From the NCBI GenBank assembly GCA_001939145.1, contig LSRX01000852.1:100135-164134 (forward strand): 64,000 nt of DNA, in the 5' to 3' direction. This document shows positions 22,677-32,051 of the stretch, in pieces. Below the pieces are notes generated by a model that was given only the letters and a program-made list of their open reading frames with translations, searched no databases and had not been told where the DNA came from. Position 1 is the stretch's first letter. Every line of letters starts with the position of its first letter. This DNA is from Symbiodinium microadriaticum. Its lineage: Eukaryota; Sar; Dinophyceae; Suessiales; Symbiodiniaceae. A program made the position numbers and the translations under genes.

Positions 22677-23881
22677 CTAGTGACTAGTGACTAGCTGGGA
22701 GGCAGGAGGATTTGGTGAGCTTGGCCTGGCTTGACACGATTGGAATGCGTTACGCATCAGAGGTGTGAATGTTGGCCGATGCCAAGTGGAGCGGCGACAA
22801 GTTGCCCGAATTCGATTGCACTTTGATGGAGAGCACAGTTGCCTGATTGCATCCCACCCGAACCTCCGGTGTGCACAGTAACCGACGGTTGAGTGTTCTT
22901 TTTGATTCTGGCATGTCCCAAGGTCAGTTGTTTCTTGAGTGGATCGACACTGTTCGCCTTCATGGTCGACACGTTGCCCGGCTCACGGATAAGCGCTTGG
23001 CGGCTTTACCTTTCGCCGTCTCGGCTTCGCATCTCAGCTCAGATGTTGAAGGCATCCGGCGGTCCGGGCCAAGCATGCTCCCCGCTGCCAATCACGCAGC
23101 TTCGAGCAGGCTGGCTGCTAAGGTTTTTCTTTCAACGCGGCTTGGTCAAAGCTCAGCAGGCTCAGCAGAGGATTAGCAGTGTAAGGCCTGTAAGGGATGT
23201 GTCGATGATGCAGAGGCCAGAGACTTCCGTCGCGTGCGCAGGTGATGAGATCCTGGTCCATTGGGCAAGTTCCAGTCCGTCCCGAGCTGTACATACAGTG
23301 CACTCCATTCCGTCTGAGAAGTAGTCCCCGAACGTGCCAAGTGTCCGAGAACTTGGAGGCAATACGGAGGATTTGGAATCTAGATCTTGTGGCCAAGAGA
23401 AGTCTGTAGAGATCCGGAAGGAAGTTGCCGCTGTCTCTTCGCATGGCTCACAAACCGGCAAAGCCGATCATCGCACTAGTGCTGAGCTAACCAGCCAGCG
23501 GATTCTTCTTCGCATGCTCGGAAGGTGGTTGTCACCAGGAATGACTTGTGCCGGCTTTTAAATGCGCTGTGCAGTACCACTGTTCCTATGACTTCGGTCG
23601 TGACCCTTCCGTGGATGCACGAGTCTAGTCTGTCAGATTGCTATTAGCTTTTCAACCGAAACAAACGAGGCATCGATGTGCATGGCCACGAGTGCCACTC
23701 GTAACAAAAAACACTGTGTGTCGGGGGCGATGCAAATTCAGCATTCGCACGCCGGCTGGAATGCTGACTGTGCTATGATGTGCTTTTCAGTGCTGTGCTG
23801 CAAGGATGTGTTTGCCAGCCGCTTGGGAGGCAAGCCGAAGCGCCTCAGGACTGAGAGGGGGCCCCCGACCGCCCGGCCTGT
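22677..23881. other. stretch with no gene seen
   Basis: Starts with a triplicated ACTAGTG motif (about 22677-22696). Open frames at 22847-23324 show no recognisable content. Confidence 0.4.
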
Positions 23882-24567
23882 CAGGTTTCCAACCAAGTTG
23901 AGCTCCTCACCGTAGAGCGGCTGCGCATGCAGATGGAGGCCGGCCGCGAACGGCCGCGTCGAGACTTGCTTGTGTTTGTCCTCTTTTGCCCGGAGGACCT
24001 CCGAGGGCAGCCGGGTGCCAAGGAGCTCTGTGAGCTCGGACTGGGACTGGGAAGTCGGACTTCGAGCTGGAAGTCCAAGGCTGCACCGGAAGTCTCAAGT
24101 GTCAGAGGAGCGCGAAGAGGACCGTGGGCACAGACTTCCGGTTCAGTCTGTTTGCTGCTGCCCGGGCCAGGCGGAGTCTGTCGCAAGAAAAGCTTTGGGG
24201 CGAGCCTATGGCAAGGCACACCAAGTGCTACAGCAGACCATGCTGAGCTGAGGGGGCTGAAAGTTTAGTTTTCGGCATGATTGTTGGACCACAGAGGTGC
24301 TTGAGGAAACTGTGCTTCCGGAGATTCTTTGCAGCAAAGCTCGGCAGTCAGAGGCATGGACTCACTGACACCAGTAAAGGCTACTTCCTTTTTCCGAAGC
24401 TGTTGCTGCCAGGTCGCTGGGGTGGCCGCACAACACGTGCTGGGAAGAGCCTATGACAAGGTGCAGTGGCACATTTGTTGAAGGAGTTGCTGGCGTGCTG
24501 GGTTGCGATGTTCGAAAAGGTGCTTGAGGGCATCAAGGCCCTTCCCCACGAGCCTTGCGAACGCCAA
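23882..24567 (+). CDS. two candidate exons of an unknown gene
   Basis: After GTCAG the frame 23885-24100 reads VSNQVELLTVERLRMQMEAG and continues RERPRRDLLVFVLFCPEDLR. About 24467-24567 reads AHLLKELLACWVAMFEKVLE then GIKALPHEPCERQ, ending in an AG|GT donor. Both look like internal exons, but neither matches a family I know. Whether they belong together is not shown. Confidence 0.3.
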
Positions 24568-24897
24568 GGTACGGTGGTGCTGGAGGCTGGTCAACTGGCT
24601 GCTTTGGGTCAGTTTCCCGCGATGCAAGTAAGATGCTCGGAAGGAGAAGGTAGTCCTTCGATGGGCGGAAAGCTCAGCTTGCTAGGCACAGTCAGTGTTC
24701 CGATAGGGAGGACAACATGCCCTCGTGGCAAGTCCACAACAGGTAGCCAAAGATTCGTTATTATACTGAGTCCGTTATGTCCGTTGCAGGCTCTACTCTT
24801 GGCCTAGACAGCAGCCAATATGACGGTGCATATGGCCTGTCTTCGTAGCCACAGCAAAACACCATGTCATCTGTGTTTGTTTGCAGGACATAGATGG

Positions 24898-24929
24898 ACA
24901 AAACTCGCAAGCATGCTTGCGAGTTTTGT
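24898..24929. repeat. perfect 32-bp palindrome
   Basis: Each 16-base half begins ACAAAACTCGCAAGCA; the whole 32 bases equal their own reverse complement, centred on GCATGC. The flanking GATG/CATC extends the symmetry imperfectly. Confidence 0.95.
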
Positions 24930-25115
24930 TCATCCGCTACTTGACATGGTAACAGCCCCTCACATACCGCATGAGGATATTTGAACCGGCAGGCGCTAGA
25001 CGCCATGCGGGAAGAGTAATGCGGCCTGGGTACGCCTCTACTGGCTACGGCCGGTGAAGCCACACAGGAGGAGAGAGAGCAGAGCCTGGTACTCCAAGGC
25101 TTACGAGTGACTGTG

Positions 25116-25272
25116 CTACAAGGGCACGCCCCGTCCGACTCGCCAGACAGCAGTGCGCAGAGAGAGCTCCCAGATTCGCAAGTGAATTTGCCTACGTCGT
25201 CCTTCGATTGCGACTCGGTGGGGTACCGCCAGATCACTGCTCTCTGGCGAGTCGCACGGCGTGCCCTTGTAG
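25116..25272. mobile_element. MITE-like element with about 38-bp terminal inverted repeats
   Basis: The left arm 25116-25155 (starting CTACAAGGGCACGCC, ending CAGCAGTG) is the near-exact reverse complement of the right arm 25235-25272 (CACTGCTC ... GGCGTGCCCTTGTAG). There are a few mismatches and a two-base length difference. The 157-bp element has about 80 bases of unrelated sequence in the middle. CTGT directly flanks both ends if one base is added on each side, which would be a 4-base target duplication. It has no coding capacity, so it would be non-autonomous. Confidence 0.75.
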
Positions 25273-25311
25273 GCTGTGCATCACGCCCATGTGCTAGCAA
25301 GAAAGATCTGA

Positions 25312-25442
25312 CGAAGTTGATCGGATGCCAGTTCTCACATGTTTCTCACATCTGTGGAAGATGATTGGATGCAAGCTCTCGCATGTTTCTTACATCTGTG
25401 GAAGTTGATTGGATGCAGCTCTTACATATTTCTTACATCTGA
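25312..25442. repeat. three tandem copies of an about 45-bp unit
   Basis: Units carry GATTGGATGCAAGCTCTCGC, ATGTTTCTTACATCTGTGG and AAGTTGATTGGATG with small changes; the last copy ends in CATCTGACGAAAAAAATC. Confidence 0.85.
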
Positions 25443-25889
25443 CGAAAAAAATCAGGTGGCTAAAGATGCTGTCGTGCCTGTCCCAGGAATTTGGTTCGAT
25501 TTGCTACCTTTCATATTATGTGGTTCTGTCCCTTTTGAGGCCAGGGCGGTGACCGGTGCTCTTTGCAGGCGCAACGTTCCAGCCCCGTTGGTTCTGTCTG
25601 CAAAGCCGATGACCGGCAGGATGCTCCCAGCCGGTTCGGCAGGCTTTGGGCATAACTTGTCAGTTTAGCTTAGGCAAACAGCATTGCCGTGGTCTACTGG
25701 TAGCCCTGGTGGTTCCTTTGGAAACAACATGCGCGCCCTCTTTGCCAGGCGAGTGCCAAGCGCCTACTCGCCAAGCAGATGCGAATGGTTCCCAAATCAG
25801 GGAGCCGCCGCACGCCAAACGCTCAGCTGCAAATATGGTGGCATGCTGGCCAGCGGGATGCCGATGGGTGTGCCTAGGCTGACGCCACC

Positions 25890-27110
25890 ATGCTTTCCGA
25901 TAGCAGGCGCGTAGAGAGCTTCAGTTCCGACATGGCATGCCAAGCTAGTTGCAGTTTGACATGCGAAGTGGCTTGTCGCCCCCGTCACAGGGCCACTGGT
26001 GATCCAGGAGGACAGGAGGACGAGATGCAGATGACACCGACGAGCCATCAAGAAGCTTTGGAAGCTTGTCAGAGGGAGTCGGAGCTGGAAAAGAGCACCT
26101 GCTGGGGTTCCACATCCCCTGGAGACCACTCCACGGACGGCACTGGGCACGAGGTTTTGTCTGCAGCATCGCAGGAACCTGGCATCCTTCCCAGCGTGGT
26201 TCCTCCAGGCTGGGATGTGAAAAGCACGGACAACGGCGACGGCGGGCCCAATGACTCAGAGCAGGTGGAGCTTGAGGATGATCTCTCAGAGCTTCAGTTC
26301 CGTGAGCGAGTGGACCGGAGAACCCGAATGTGGAAGCTGCGAAAAATGCGGAGGGCCTGGCGCATCTGGCGCACAGCGGCCCAGCATGCCAGCTCCAGGG
26401 ACGAGGATGGCGAGGAGGAGAAAGAAAGCGAAGTGGTCGAGGCGGAAGAGGCCCAGGAGGGTTTGGACGCAGGCAACCAGCCGGCCGAAGGACAAAGCCC
26501 TGTGGCTGATAGCTTCGCAGAGGCAGATGGGCTCGAGACCCATGAGCCGAAAGAAGCGAAACGTTCTGAGTCGGAGGCTCTTGAACTGGATGCAGAAGCC
26601 GGTGAATGCAAAGATACTTTGCAAGACAAGGACTTTGCTCGCAGCTCGTCGAGGGAGCCTGCTGGGCCCATCGAAACTAGGGCTCCTCAGACAGAGCTTG
26701 AGCCGAAGGAGCTGCGGACACCTCGTTTGCCCAGCAAAGGTGATGACGAGACTCGTACTGTGGAAGCGCATCTGAAAGACCTCGATACAGACATTTCAGA
26801 TGTGGAGCGTCACGACGGGTCAGCTCACGACGGCATTCCTCGCATCCGAAAGCCTTTGGCCCCGCCGTTGGTTCCGTGCAATGACATCGACGCGTGGAGT
26901 ACAAGGCCCCAGCTAGATGTCGTGTTTTTTCCAGAGCCTCATGTACGACCTCTGCAGTTAACTGCGACATGCGAATTCATATCTGTCTGCGAAAGTCTAC
27001 GAAGCTATACTCCGCGAGGCGGCGTGCGCATCCTCACAGCCAGCAGTCTGCGTTTCTGCACCGCGGTCGCAGAAGCAAATTCCATTCAGATTGAGTTGAA
27101 CAAGACCTAG
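25890..27110 (+). CDS. acidic, low-complexity protein of unknown function
   Basis: The ATG lies in an optimal context (GCCACCATG) and opens 406 codons. An N-terminal Cys-containing stretch (ACQASCSLTCEVACR) is followed by mostly disordered sequence rich in Glu, Asp, Ser and Pro. A basic, aromatic island sits at about residues 140-165 (RRTRMWKLRKMRRAWRIWRT) and could bind nucleic acid, membrane or calmodulin (inference). A long acidic region follows (DEDGEEEKESEVVEAEEAQE). After about residue 330 the character changes (LDVVFFPEPHVRPL), so the true 3' end may be reached by splicing. No domain is recognised. Confidence 0.5.
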   Translation: MLSDSRRVESFSSDMACQASCSLTCEVACRPRHRATGDPGGQEDEMQMTPTSHQEALEACQRESELEKSTCWGSTSPGDHSTDGTGHEVLSAASQEPGILPSVVPPGWDVKSTDNGDGGPNDSEQVELEDDLSELQFRERVDRRTRMWKLRKMRRAWRIWRTAAQHASSRDEDGEEEKESEVVEAEEAQEGLDAGNQPAEGQSPVADSFAEADGLETHEPKEAKRSESEALELDAEAGECKDTLQDKDFARSSSREPAGPIETRAPQTELEPKELRTPRLPSKGDDETRTVEAHLKDLDTDISDVERHDGSAHDGIPRIRKPLAPPLVPCNDIDAWSTRPQLDVVFFPEPHVRPLQLTATCEFISVCESLRSYTPRGGVRILTASSLRFCTAVAEANSIQIELNKT

Positions 27111-27538
27111 TCTAATGGTAGTCAAGAGTCGAGCCCACTTATGTGGGCAGTTGGACAGTAGTGACTTCCTGGCCTGTCAAGTGCAGTGCCGATAGCAGAC
27201 AGAGTATAACCCTCGAGCGTATGGGCCCGAACAGCAACATCTGTCTCTGTAAGAGCTGTAAAGCCGCTTGCTTGTGGGACTGGCGGGGCATCGCACTATG
27301 GCTGCTCAGGACCTCAGCTCGAGATTCATGTGCACTGCCGGTCCTTGCCTCAATGCATACTGACGTTTAGGAACTTGTGGATGTACGAAGATCACCGAGA
27401 CAATTCGCAGCTAAGAGTTGCAGTACCTCAGTACGTGCTGATGTGAGCAGCCAAGTTGCCCGAGGGTTCTCAAGAAGTTGGAGACTACTGTAGAATGTGG
27501 TGCATGCTTGCGTGCCTTGGCTGGTAGATTCCAGCAGC
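27111..27538. other. short intergenic stretch
   Basis: No exon seen; upstream of the SET-domain start. Confidence 0.4.
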
Positions 27539-28273
27539 ATGGCTGCCTGCTTCGTCGAGTACGTGGAGGGGCTGGGGCGATGTCTTATGGCCGGTCGCGA
27601 CATCGAGCCAGGGGAAGAAATCTTGATGGAAGCCCCCCTGTTGGCAGCAGATGCAGCTGAAGCAGACCTGGCATATGCAGACATGGCCATTGAAGCAGAG
27701 GAAGGCCAGCCATGGTCACGCGTGAAAGTCGATGCTACTGCAGTCAGCCGACTGCTTGGCTTGTTGCAGGCATACGCTCGCTCTGAGCCCGACGTCAAGC
27801 GTGCAATTCTGGAGTTGGATGACACGATGGAAGCTGGGACGGCGGCCTTCCTTGTTCGAAAGCTCGCTGCTCTCTTGTCGGAATCGAGTTTCTGCCCACG
27901 GATGCGCAAGATGGAACTGCACTGTGTGCTGTGCCCTATCTGTCCTCATGCTATATGTCATGTCCCGATGCTTGATGTAGGAAGTAGGCATTGCTGCGTG
28001 GTTTCTCTCGGACTGGTTGCTAAAAGTAAAGTTACTTCGCTGGCAAGGAAAATCTTCTGGACCAATGCATTCCCATTTGGGAATGGGGGCTCGGCTCTTT
28101 TCCGCACCCTCTGCTACTGCGCGCACTCTTGCCACCCGAACGCCTTCTTCTACCATTGCTCCAACTCTGGGCATGTAGTGAGTCTGAAGGCCATCTCACG
28201 TGGATCCCGCGTTGAGATTTCCTATGTCCCAAGACAGCCCCTGGTCTGCATCGTTGAAGGGATGTCTGTCTAA
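27539..28273 (+). CDS. SMYD-like SET domain, 5' part of a fused gene
   Basis: The ATG at 27539 (GCAGCATGG) opens MAACFVEYVEGLGRCLMAGR then DIEPGEEILMEAPLL, the N-terminal SET strands (G.GR.L.A.RDI..GE.I). A helical insert without the MYND zinc-finger cysteines follows. The core then returns as KIFWTNAFPFG...GSALF, then HSCHPNAFF (HSCxPN motif, 28123-28140), KAISRG and VEISYV (SAM/lysine-channel Tyr). The Asn of the usual NHSC is Ala (CAHSC). The frame 27905-28040 between the insert and KIFWTNAF looks intronic though open. The frame stops at 28271-28273, but the post-SET cysteines continue 10 bases further on in another frame, so an intron of about 45-60 bases must lie near 28225-28300. SET proteins of this type methylate lysines on histones or other proteins using SAM. 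All continues into the glycosyltransferase frame. Confidence 0.7.
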   Translation: MAACFVEYVEGLGRCLMAGRDIEPGEEILMEAPLLAADAAEADLAYADMAIEAEEGQPWSRVKVDATAVSRLLGLLQAYARSEPDVKRAILELDDTMEAGTAAFLVRKLAALLSESSFCPRMRKMELHCVLCPICPHAICHVPMLDVGSRHCCVVSLGLVAKSKVTSLARKIFWTNAFPFGNGGSALFRTLCYCAHSCHPNAFFYHCSNSGHVVSLKAISRGSRVEISYVPRQPLVCIVEGMSV

Positions 28274-28281
28274 TACTTGCA

Positions 28282-30099
28282 GTGGTTGCTGAAAGGTACA
28301 TCCTGCTCCAACGTCGCCTCCGGCAAATCTTCTTATCTTCAACCCGAGGCTTTGGCTGCAACTGCTCCCGCTGTACTTTGGAGCAGGAGATTGGGGAGGA
28401 ATCCGAGTCCCACAGGGTGTCGCCAACGTCGCCCCTCCGAATTTGCTGTTGCGTTATGCCCTGGGTGGGGCACCTGCTGCCCATGGCGCGCTTAGCCTTG
28501 GCCCTTCAACTGCGGTGCAGGGTGTTCTTCATGACCACGAGCCTGGGGGCTCGACGCCTGCGTTCTCTCGGCAAGGAAGTCGAGAGGCTGACTGTGGTAG
28601 AGATCGAGGACGGGCTTGGGCTGGACGCCGAGCGTAGGCTCGCGGTTCAGCTCCAAGAGCCAGGCCAAGAGCCCGTTTTGGAGGCGAACTTGGCAGTTGA
28701 AGCGTTGGCAGAGGTGCAGGTGCAGCGCCTCGTGGGGTTAGGGGTGAAAGACTTCGTGCTGGACTGGCTCAGCTTCGGCTTTGCGAACAGTATTCGTGCC
28801 TGCGGGGGGCGATATTGTGTGTCAATGCCTGGTTCAACTTTTCAAGCGGAGTTTTGTGCCGAAGGGCAGGCATCGGAATCGGAAAACTATGCGCGCACTC
28901 AGAGTGCCATTCAGAACATGCTGCATGAAACCCGGATTTTCGTTCACGGCCTTCCGAACATGGTCCGCAACAGCCCTGAACCTCTTAGTGGTCAGATCAC
29001 CTGTGTGGGCATCCTCGGCAGTGCTCTGGAAGCTCTACCCAGGGATGTGGAGGCATTTCTCACTTCTGCGGGCCCTCCTGTGTTGTATGTATACCTGGGA
29101 TCGTTAACATGTTTGGGTGCAATGGAGTTGGAAGAGTTGTGTGAAGCACTTTCCGCACCGGGCACGTTCCGAGTCATATGGTCTTTGCCGGAAGATTGGC
29201 AAGTGCAGCTTCCCAGATCCGTCACGCAAAGTGAGGATTTTTTCTTGTCCCAGTGGCTGCCGCAGGCTTCGATTCTCGCACACCCCTCATGCCGCGCTGC
29301 GTTAATTCATGGAGGCTGGGGTTCGCTTGTGGACGCGATCCAGTTTGGCAAGCCCGTGGTCGTACTTCCGATCTTCGGTGACCAGCCCCTCAATGCCCAG
29401 ATCGTCGAGTCGATGAAGCTCGGAGTAGCTCTTCCGCGGAGTGGGCGTCTCTTGGGCAAGGGCGGCACAGGGAGCAAAGCAAAGCGCCTCCGAGAGTCGA
29501 TCCACGCAGTTCTGACTCCGGGTCCCTTCTCGGAAGCGGCCCGAGCCTGGCAGGCGGAAGCGGCGAACTTCGGGGGTGCGAGTTACGCCGGCGAGGTGGT
29601 GGCAGGATATTTCCAGGGGGAGAGGGAGAGGTCTCGAGAAAATCGGAGGGAACTCCAGGTTTCCGTGGTGGATTTTGCCGAAGATCTGCGCCCACTGAGT
29701 TTCGAGGATGCGGATGCAGATGACTCAGATGATCTGTTGCCCAGGGGTGCTCAACTAGAGATACTGCTCGTGCAGAGTGCCATGCTTCTCGGACTTGCCG
29801 ATGAGATAACGTGGTGGTTATTGAGGCTTCGTGTCTACAGGGATTCTCAGCGCTTTCTCTGTCACGGAGAAGCTGTTCTTCGAAATCTGGAAGGACGAGA
29901 TGTGGTTGAGCTGGTTGCTTTAGCCGGGGCTGTTCACAACAGACTGTTGGGACAAGTCGTCCCATTGGGAATTGCTTCTCCCGTTCTGAACGGGGAGCCA
30001 CACCGGCCGGCCAATTTTGCAGCTGCATGGCTTGCGTCTGGGAGCATGCTGCGCGGCATCGTCAACAGAGGTGACATTGCACGGAGATGGCAACGGTAG
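28282..30099 (+). CDS. post-SET motif continuing in frame into a GT1 UDP-glycosyltransferase
   Basis: 605 open codons. Residues about 10-34 (LLQRRLRQIFLSSTRGFGCN then CSRC) are the post-SET Cys cluster CxCxxC that closes the SET domain. From residue about 52 the frame becomes a GT-B glycosyltransferase: first strand and catalytic His (LRICCCVMPWVGHLLPMARL), then MTTSLGARRL. The C-terminal donor-binding signature is at about 29248-29440: SQWLPQASILAHPSC, ALIHGGWGSLVDAIQFGKPV, VVLPIFGDQPLNAQIVE. This family moves sugar from UDP-sugars to small lipophilic acceptors. The only Met near the domain start (28456) lies inside the first strand, so an independent start there would cut the Rossmann fold. 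That favours a real SET-GT fusion over two genes. About 150 C-terminal residues (DADADDSDDLL, then helical) match nothing I know. A small unseen intron near 28400-28450 remains possible. Confidence 0.8.
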   Translation: MVAERYILLQRRLRQIFLSSTRGFGCNCSRCTLEQEIGEESESHRVSPTSPLRICCCVMPWVGHLLPMARLALALQLRCRVFFMTTSLGARRLRSLGKEVERLTVVEIEDGLGLDAERRLAVQLQEPGQEPVLEANLAVEALAEVQVQRLVGLGVKDFVLDWLSFGFANSIRACGGRYCVSMPGSTFQAEFCAEGQASESENYARTQSAIQNMLHETRIFVHGLPNMVRNSPEPLSGQITCVGILGSALEALPRDVEAFLTSAGPPVLYVYLGSLTCLGAMELEELCEALSAPGTFRVIWSLPEDWQVQLPRSVTQSEDFFLSQWLPQASILAHPSCRAALIHGGWGSLVDAIQFGKPVVVLPIFGDQPLNAQIVESMKLGVALPRSGRLLGKGGTGSKAKRLRESIHAVLTPGPFSEAARAWQAEAANFGGASYAGEVVAGYFQGERERSRENRRELQVSVVDFAEDLRPLSFEDADADDSDDLLPRGAQLEILLVQSAMLLGLADEITWWLLRLRVYRDSQRFLCHGEAVLRNLEGRDVVELVALAGAVHNRLLGQVVPLGIASPVLNGEPHRPANFAAAWLASGSMLRGIVNRGDIARRWQR

Positions 30100-32051
30100 T
30101 AGATTTGCTTTGGGTGGCCTATTTGTACCTGTCCCTGACAGGTGCAAGCAAAAGCCTCTCAGAAGGGAAATCTGCTGGGGCTGGTACCATCACAGGCATC
30201 GGCCAGGAGGGGTTGGTTCATGTCTCCCTTCTGGGTGGGCAAGTTGCTGCAGAAGTAGCATTTTCCTCATGCCTGCCGAGCCCAGTCGAAACTGAACATG
30301 CTTTGGACCCTTGTCACAGGCACGTCCTTCGTGCCTAAATACAGAATGCACTTATTGTTTGGTTGGCATCTGCAATTGCCGCTTCGGCTATGTGTCTACT
30401 GACTGATGGTTCCACTGAGGATGCGATCCTGGATGCAGCAGCAGTTGCCCTGCGATCGCAGTGGTGGCGCTACCTGCTATCTTGCGCATCGGAGCTGACG
30501 TGACGCAGACAAAAAGAGCCCACCCGTCCGCGCAGGCTTGTGCCCGAGGCCAGTTGCTTCAGGTTTGCAATCGAGCATCAGATGGCCACTAGAAGTACTA
30601 CGTCGAACTGCGCCCAAGGACCCGCAACCTCGTCGCTCGGCTTCCGCACCACCGGAGCGCCGAAAAAGAGGACAGCTTCTTTTAACTTTGTCAGACAGAT
30701 GCTTGCCGGACACAGTTCATGTTCAGGACGCAGGCATAAGATTGTTCCTCGTGTTATCTCAACAGGCCAGAGCAAGGTCCGCCGGGATATGCTGTCCATT
30801 TCTCTCTCGCCTGCTCAAGGTCTTGCTACTGCACCCACCTCTGCCGTCCATTCGCCCAATTCCGTCTTCCCGACGCACCGCGCTTGGGGAACGAGCCTGC
30901 TGACCACAGAGCGGGGCGCCCATGCTTGGCTCACACCCCTTGTCCCAAGGCCACTACTGCCAAGAGAGCGGTCCCAGGCTTCGCTCTCGCTTTGCTGCGG
31001 TCTTTGCTGTCCCGTTCAGAGTGCAGAAACACATGCACACAGTTGGATGCGCAGGCCTCGCGGGCACTAGCACCCGAGCGTGGCCGTGACCGCAGAAGCA
31101 AGTCTGTGACCACGGTGCCGCACTTGGGAACAGCTTCTGTGTAGACCCGTCAGGTTGAAGAATTGAAACACTGTGGGGTCGCACTTCTCATGGGAGCCTC
31201 GCCAAACCAATGAATACCAGCATGGCGAACATGATTGAGGTCACCGCGGTCTCCGCGTGGTAGCATCTTCCACCATGGCTGTGAGGCTCTGAAAAAGCGC
31301 TCATGACCTTTGCACCGCCATCAGATGGCCATCTCGCAGAGAAGTCGATGCGTTCGGGTTCAGTGAAGCTCCCCCAATGTCAAAGACTTGGTTGCGTGCA
31401 TCGCCAAGACTCAGCAGATCGAGAAAAAGGTTGTCAGTCAGTAAGCTGCGCGATTTCAGAGTCATACACGAGCATCACTACTTCATTGTTGCCTGCTTGC
31501 CGGCAAGCCTGAACGTAGCCGCTGTTGTTGAGAGACAGATTGATGGGAATGCATCTCGAGTTGGCACGTCACAATATTTTGCGCTCAGAGACCAGTTGAG
31601 GAGTGGTGAGAATGGCGTGTGTGTGCAGCATCGGCTGCACCCGGCGGGCCGCTCAACTGGCCCCAGTGCCAGTGCAGCATTTCCCTTCGCATGCTTGGAG
31701 CACTCCATCGCCGTGGGGTGCTCTTTGGAGATTCGAAGAGATTGCAACGATTACTGCATTGGTGGCAGGGCTTCTGCCAAAGCGGAGTGCAAGGCCAGGG
31801 AGATGTTGGGAGCTTTCTTGTCATCATCTCTCTCTCTTTCTGTGGAGCCCGCTGCTTGGCGGGCTTTTACAGGCGAGAAGGATCCAAAGATGTTGCCAAC
31901 AGCTTGTGTTCGTGTCGGGCGGTGGCGCAGCTTGTCCCAACACTTGCAAAGTATAGTTAACTCAAGTGTCAGTGCATGTCGCCGGCAGCCAGATCGAAGG
32001 AACGAGGCTTGTCAAAGCCTTCGGAGAAACGGAGATGGCAAGAATCGCAAG
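30100..32051. other. stretch without a recognisable gene
   Basis: Basic Arg/Pro-rich frames at 30538-31070 overlap in two registers, and neither is convincing. 5' exons of the PPR gene may lie in the last few hundred bases (31590-31960), but no PPR unit is seen there. Confidence 0.3.
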
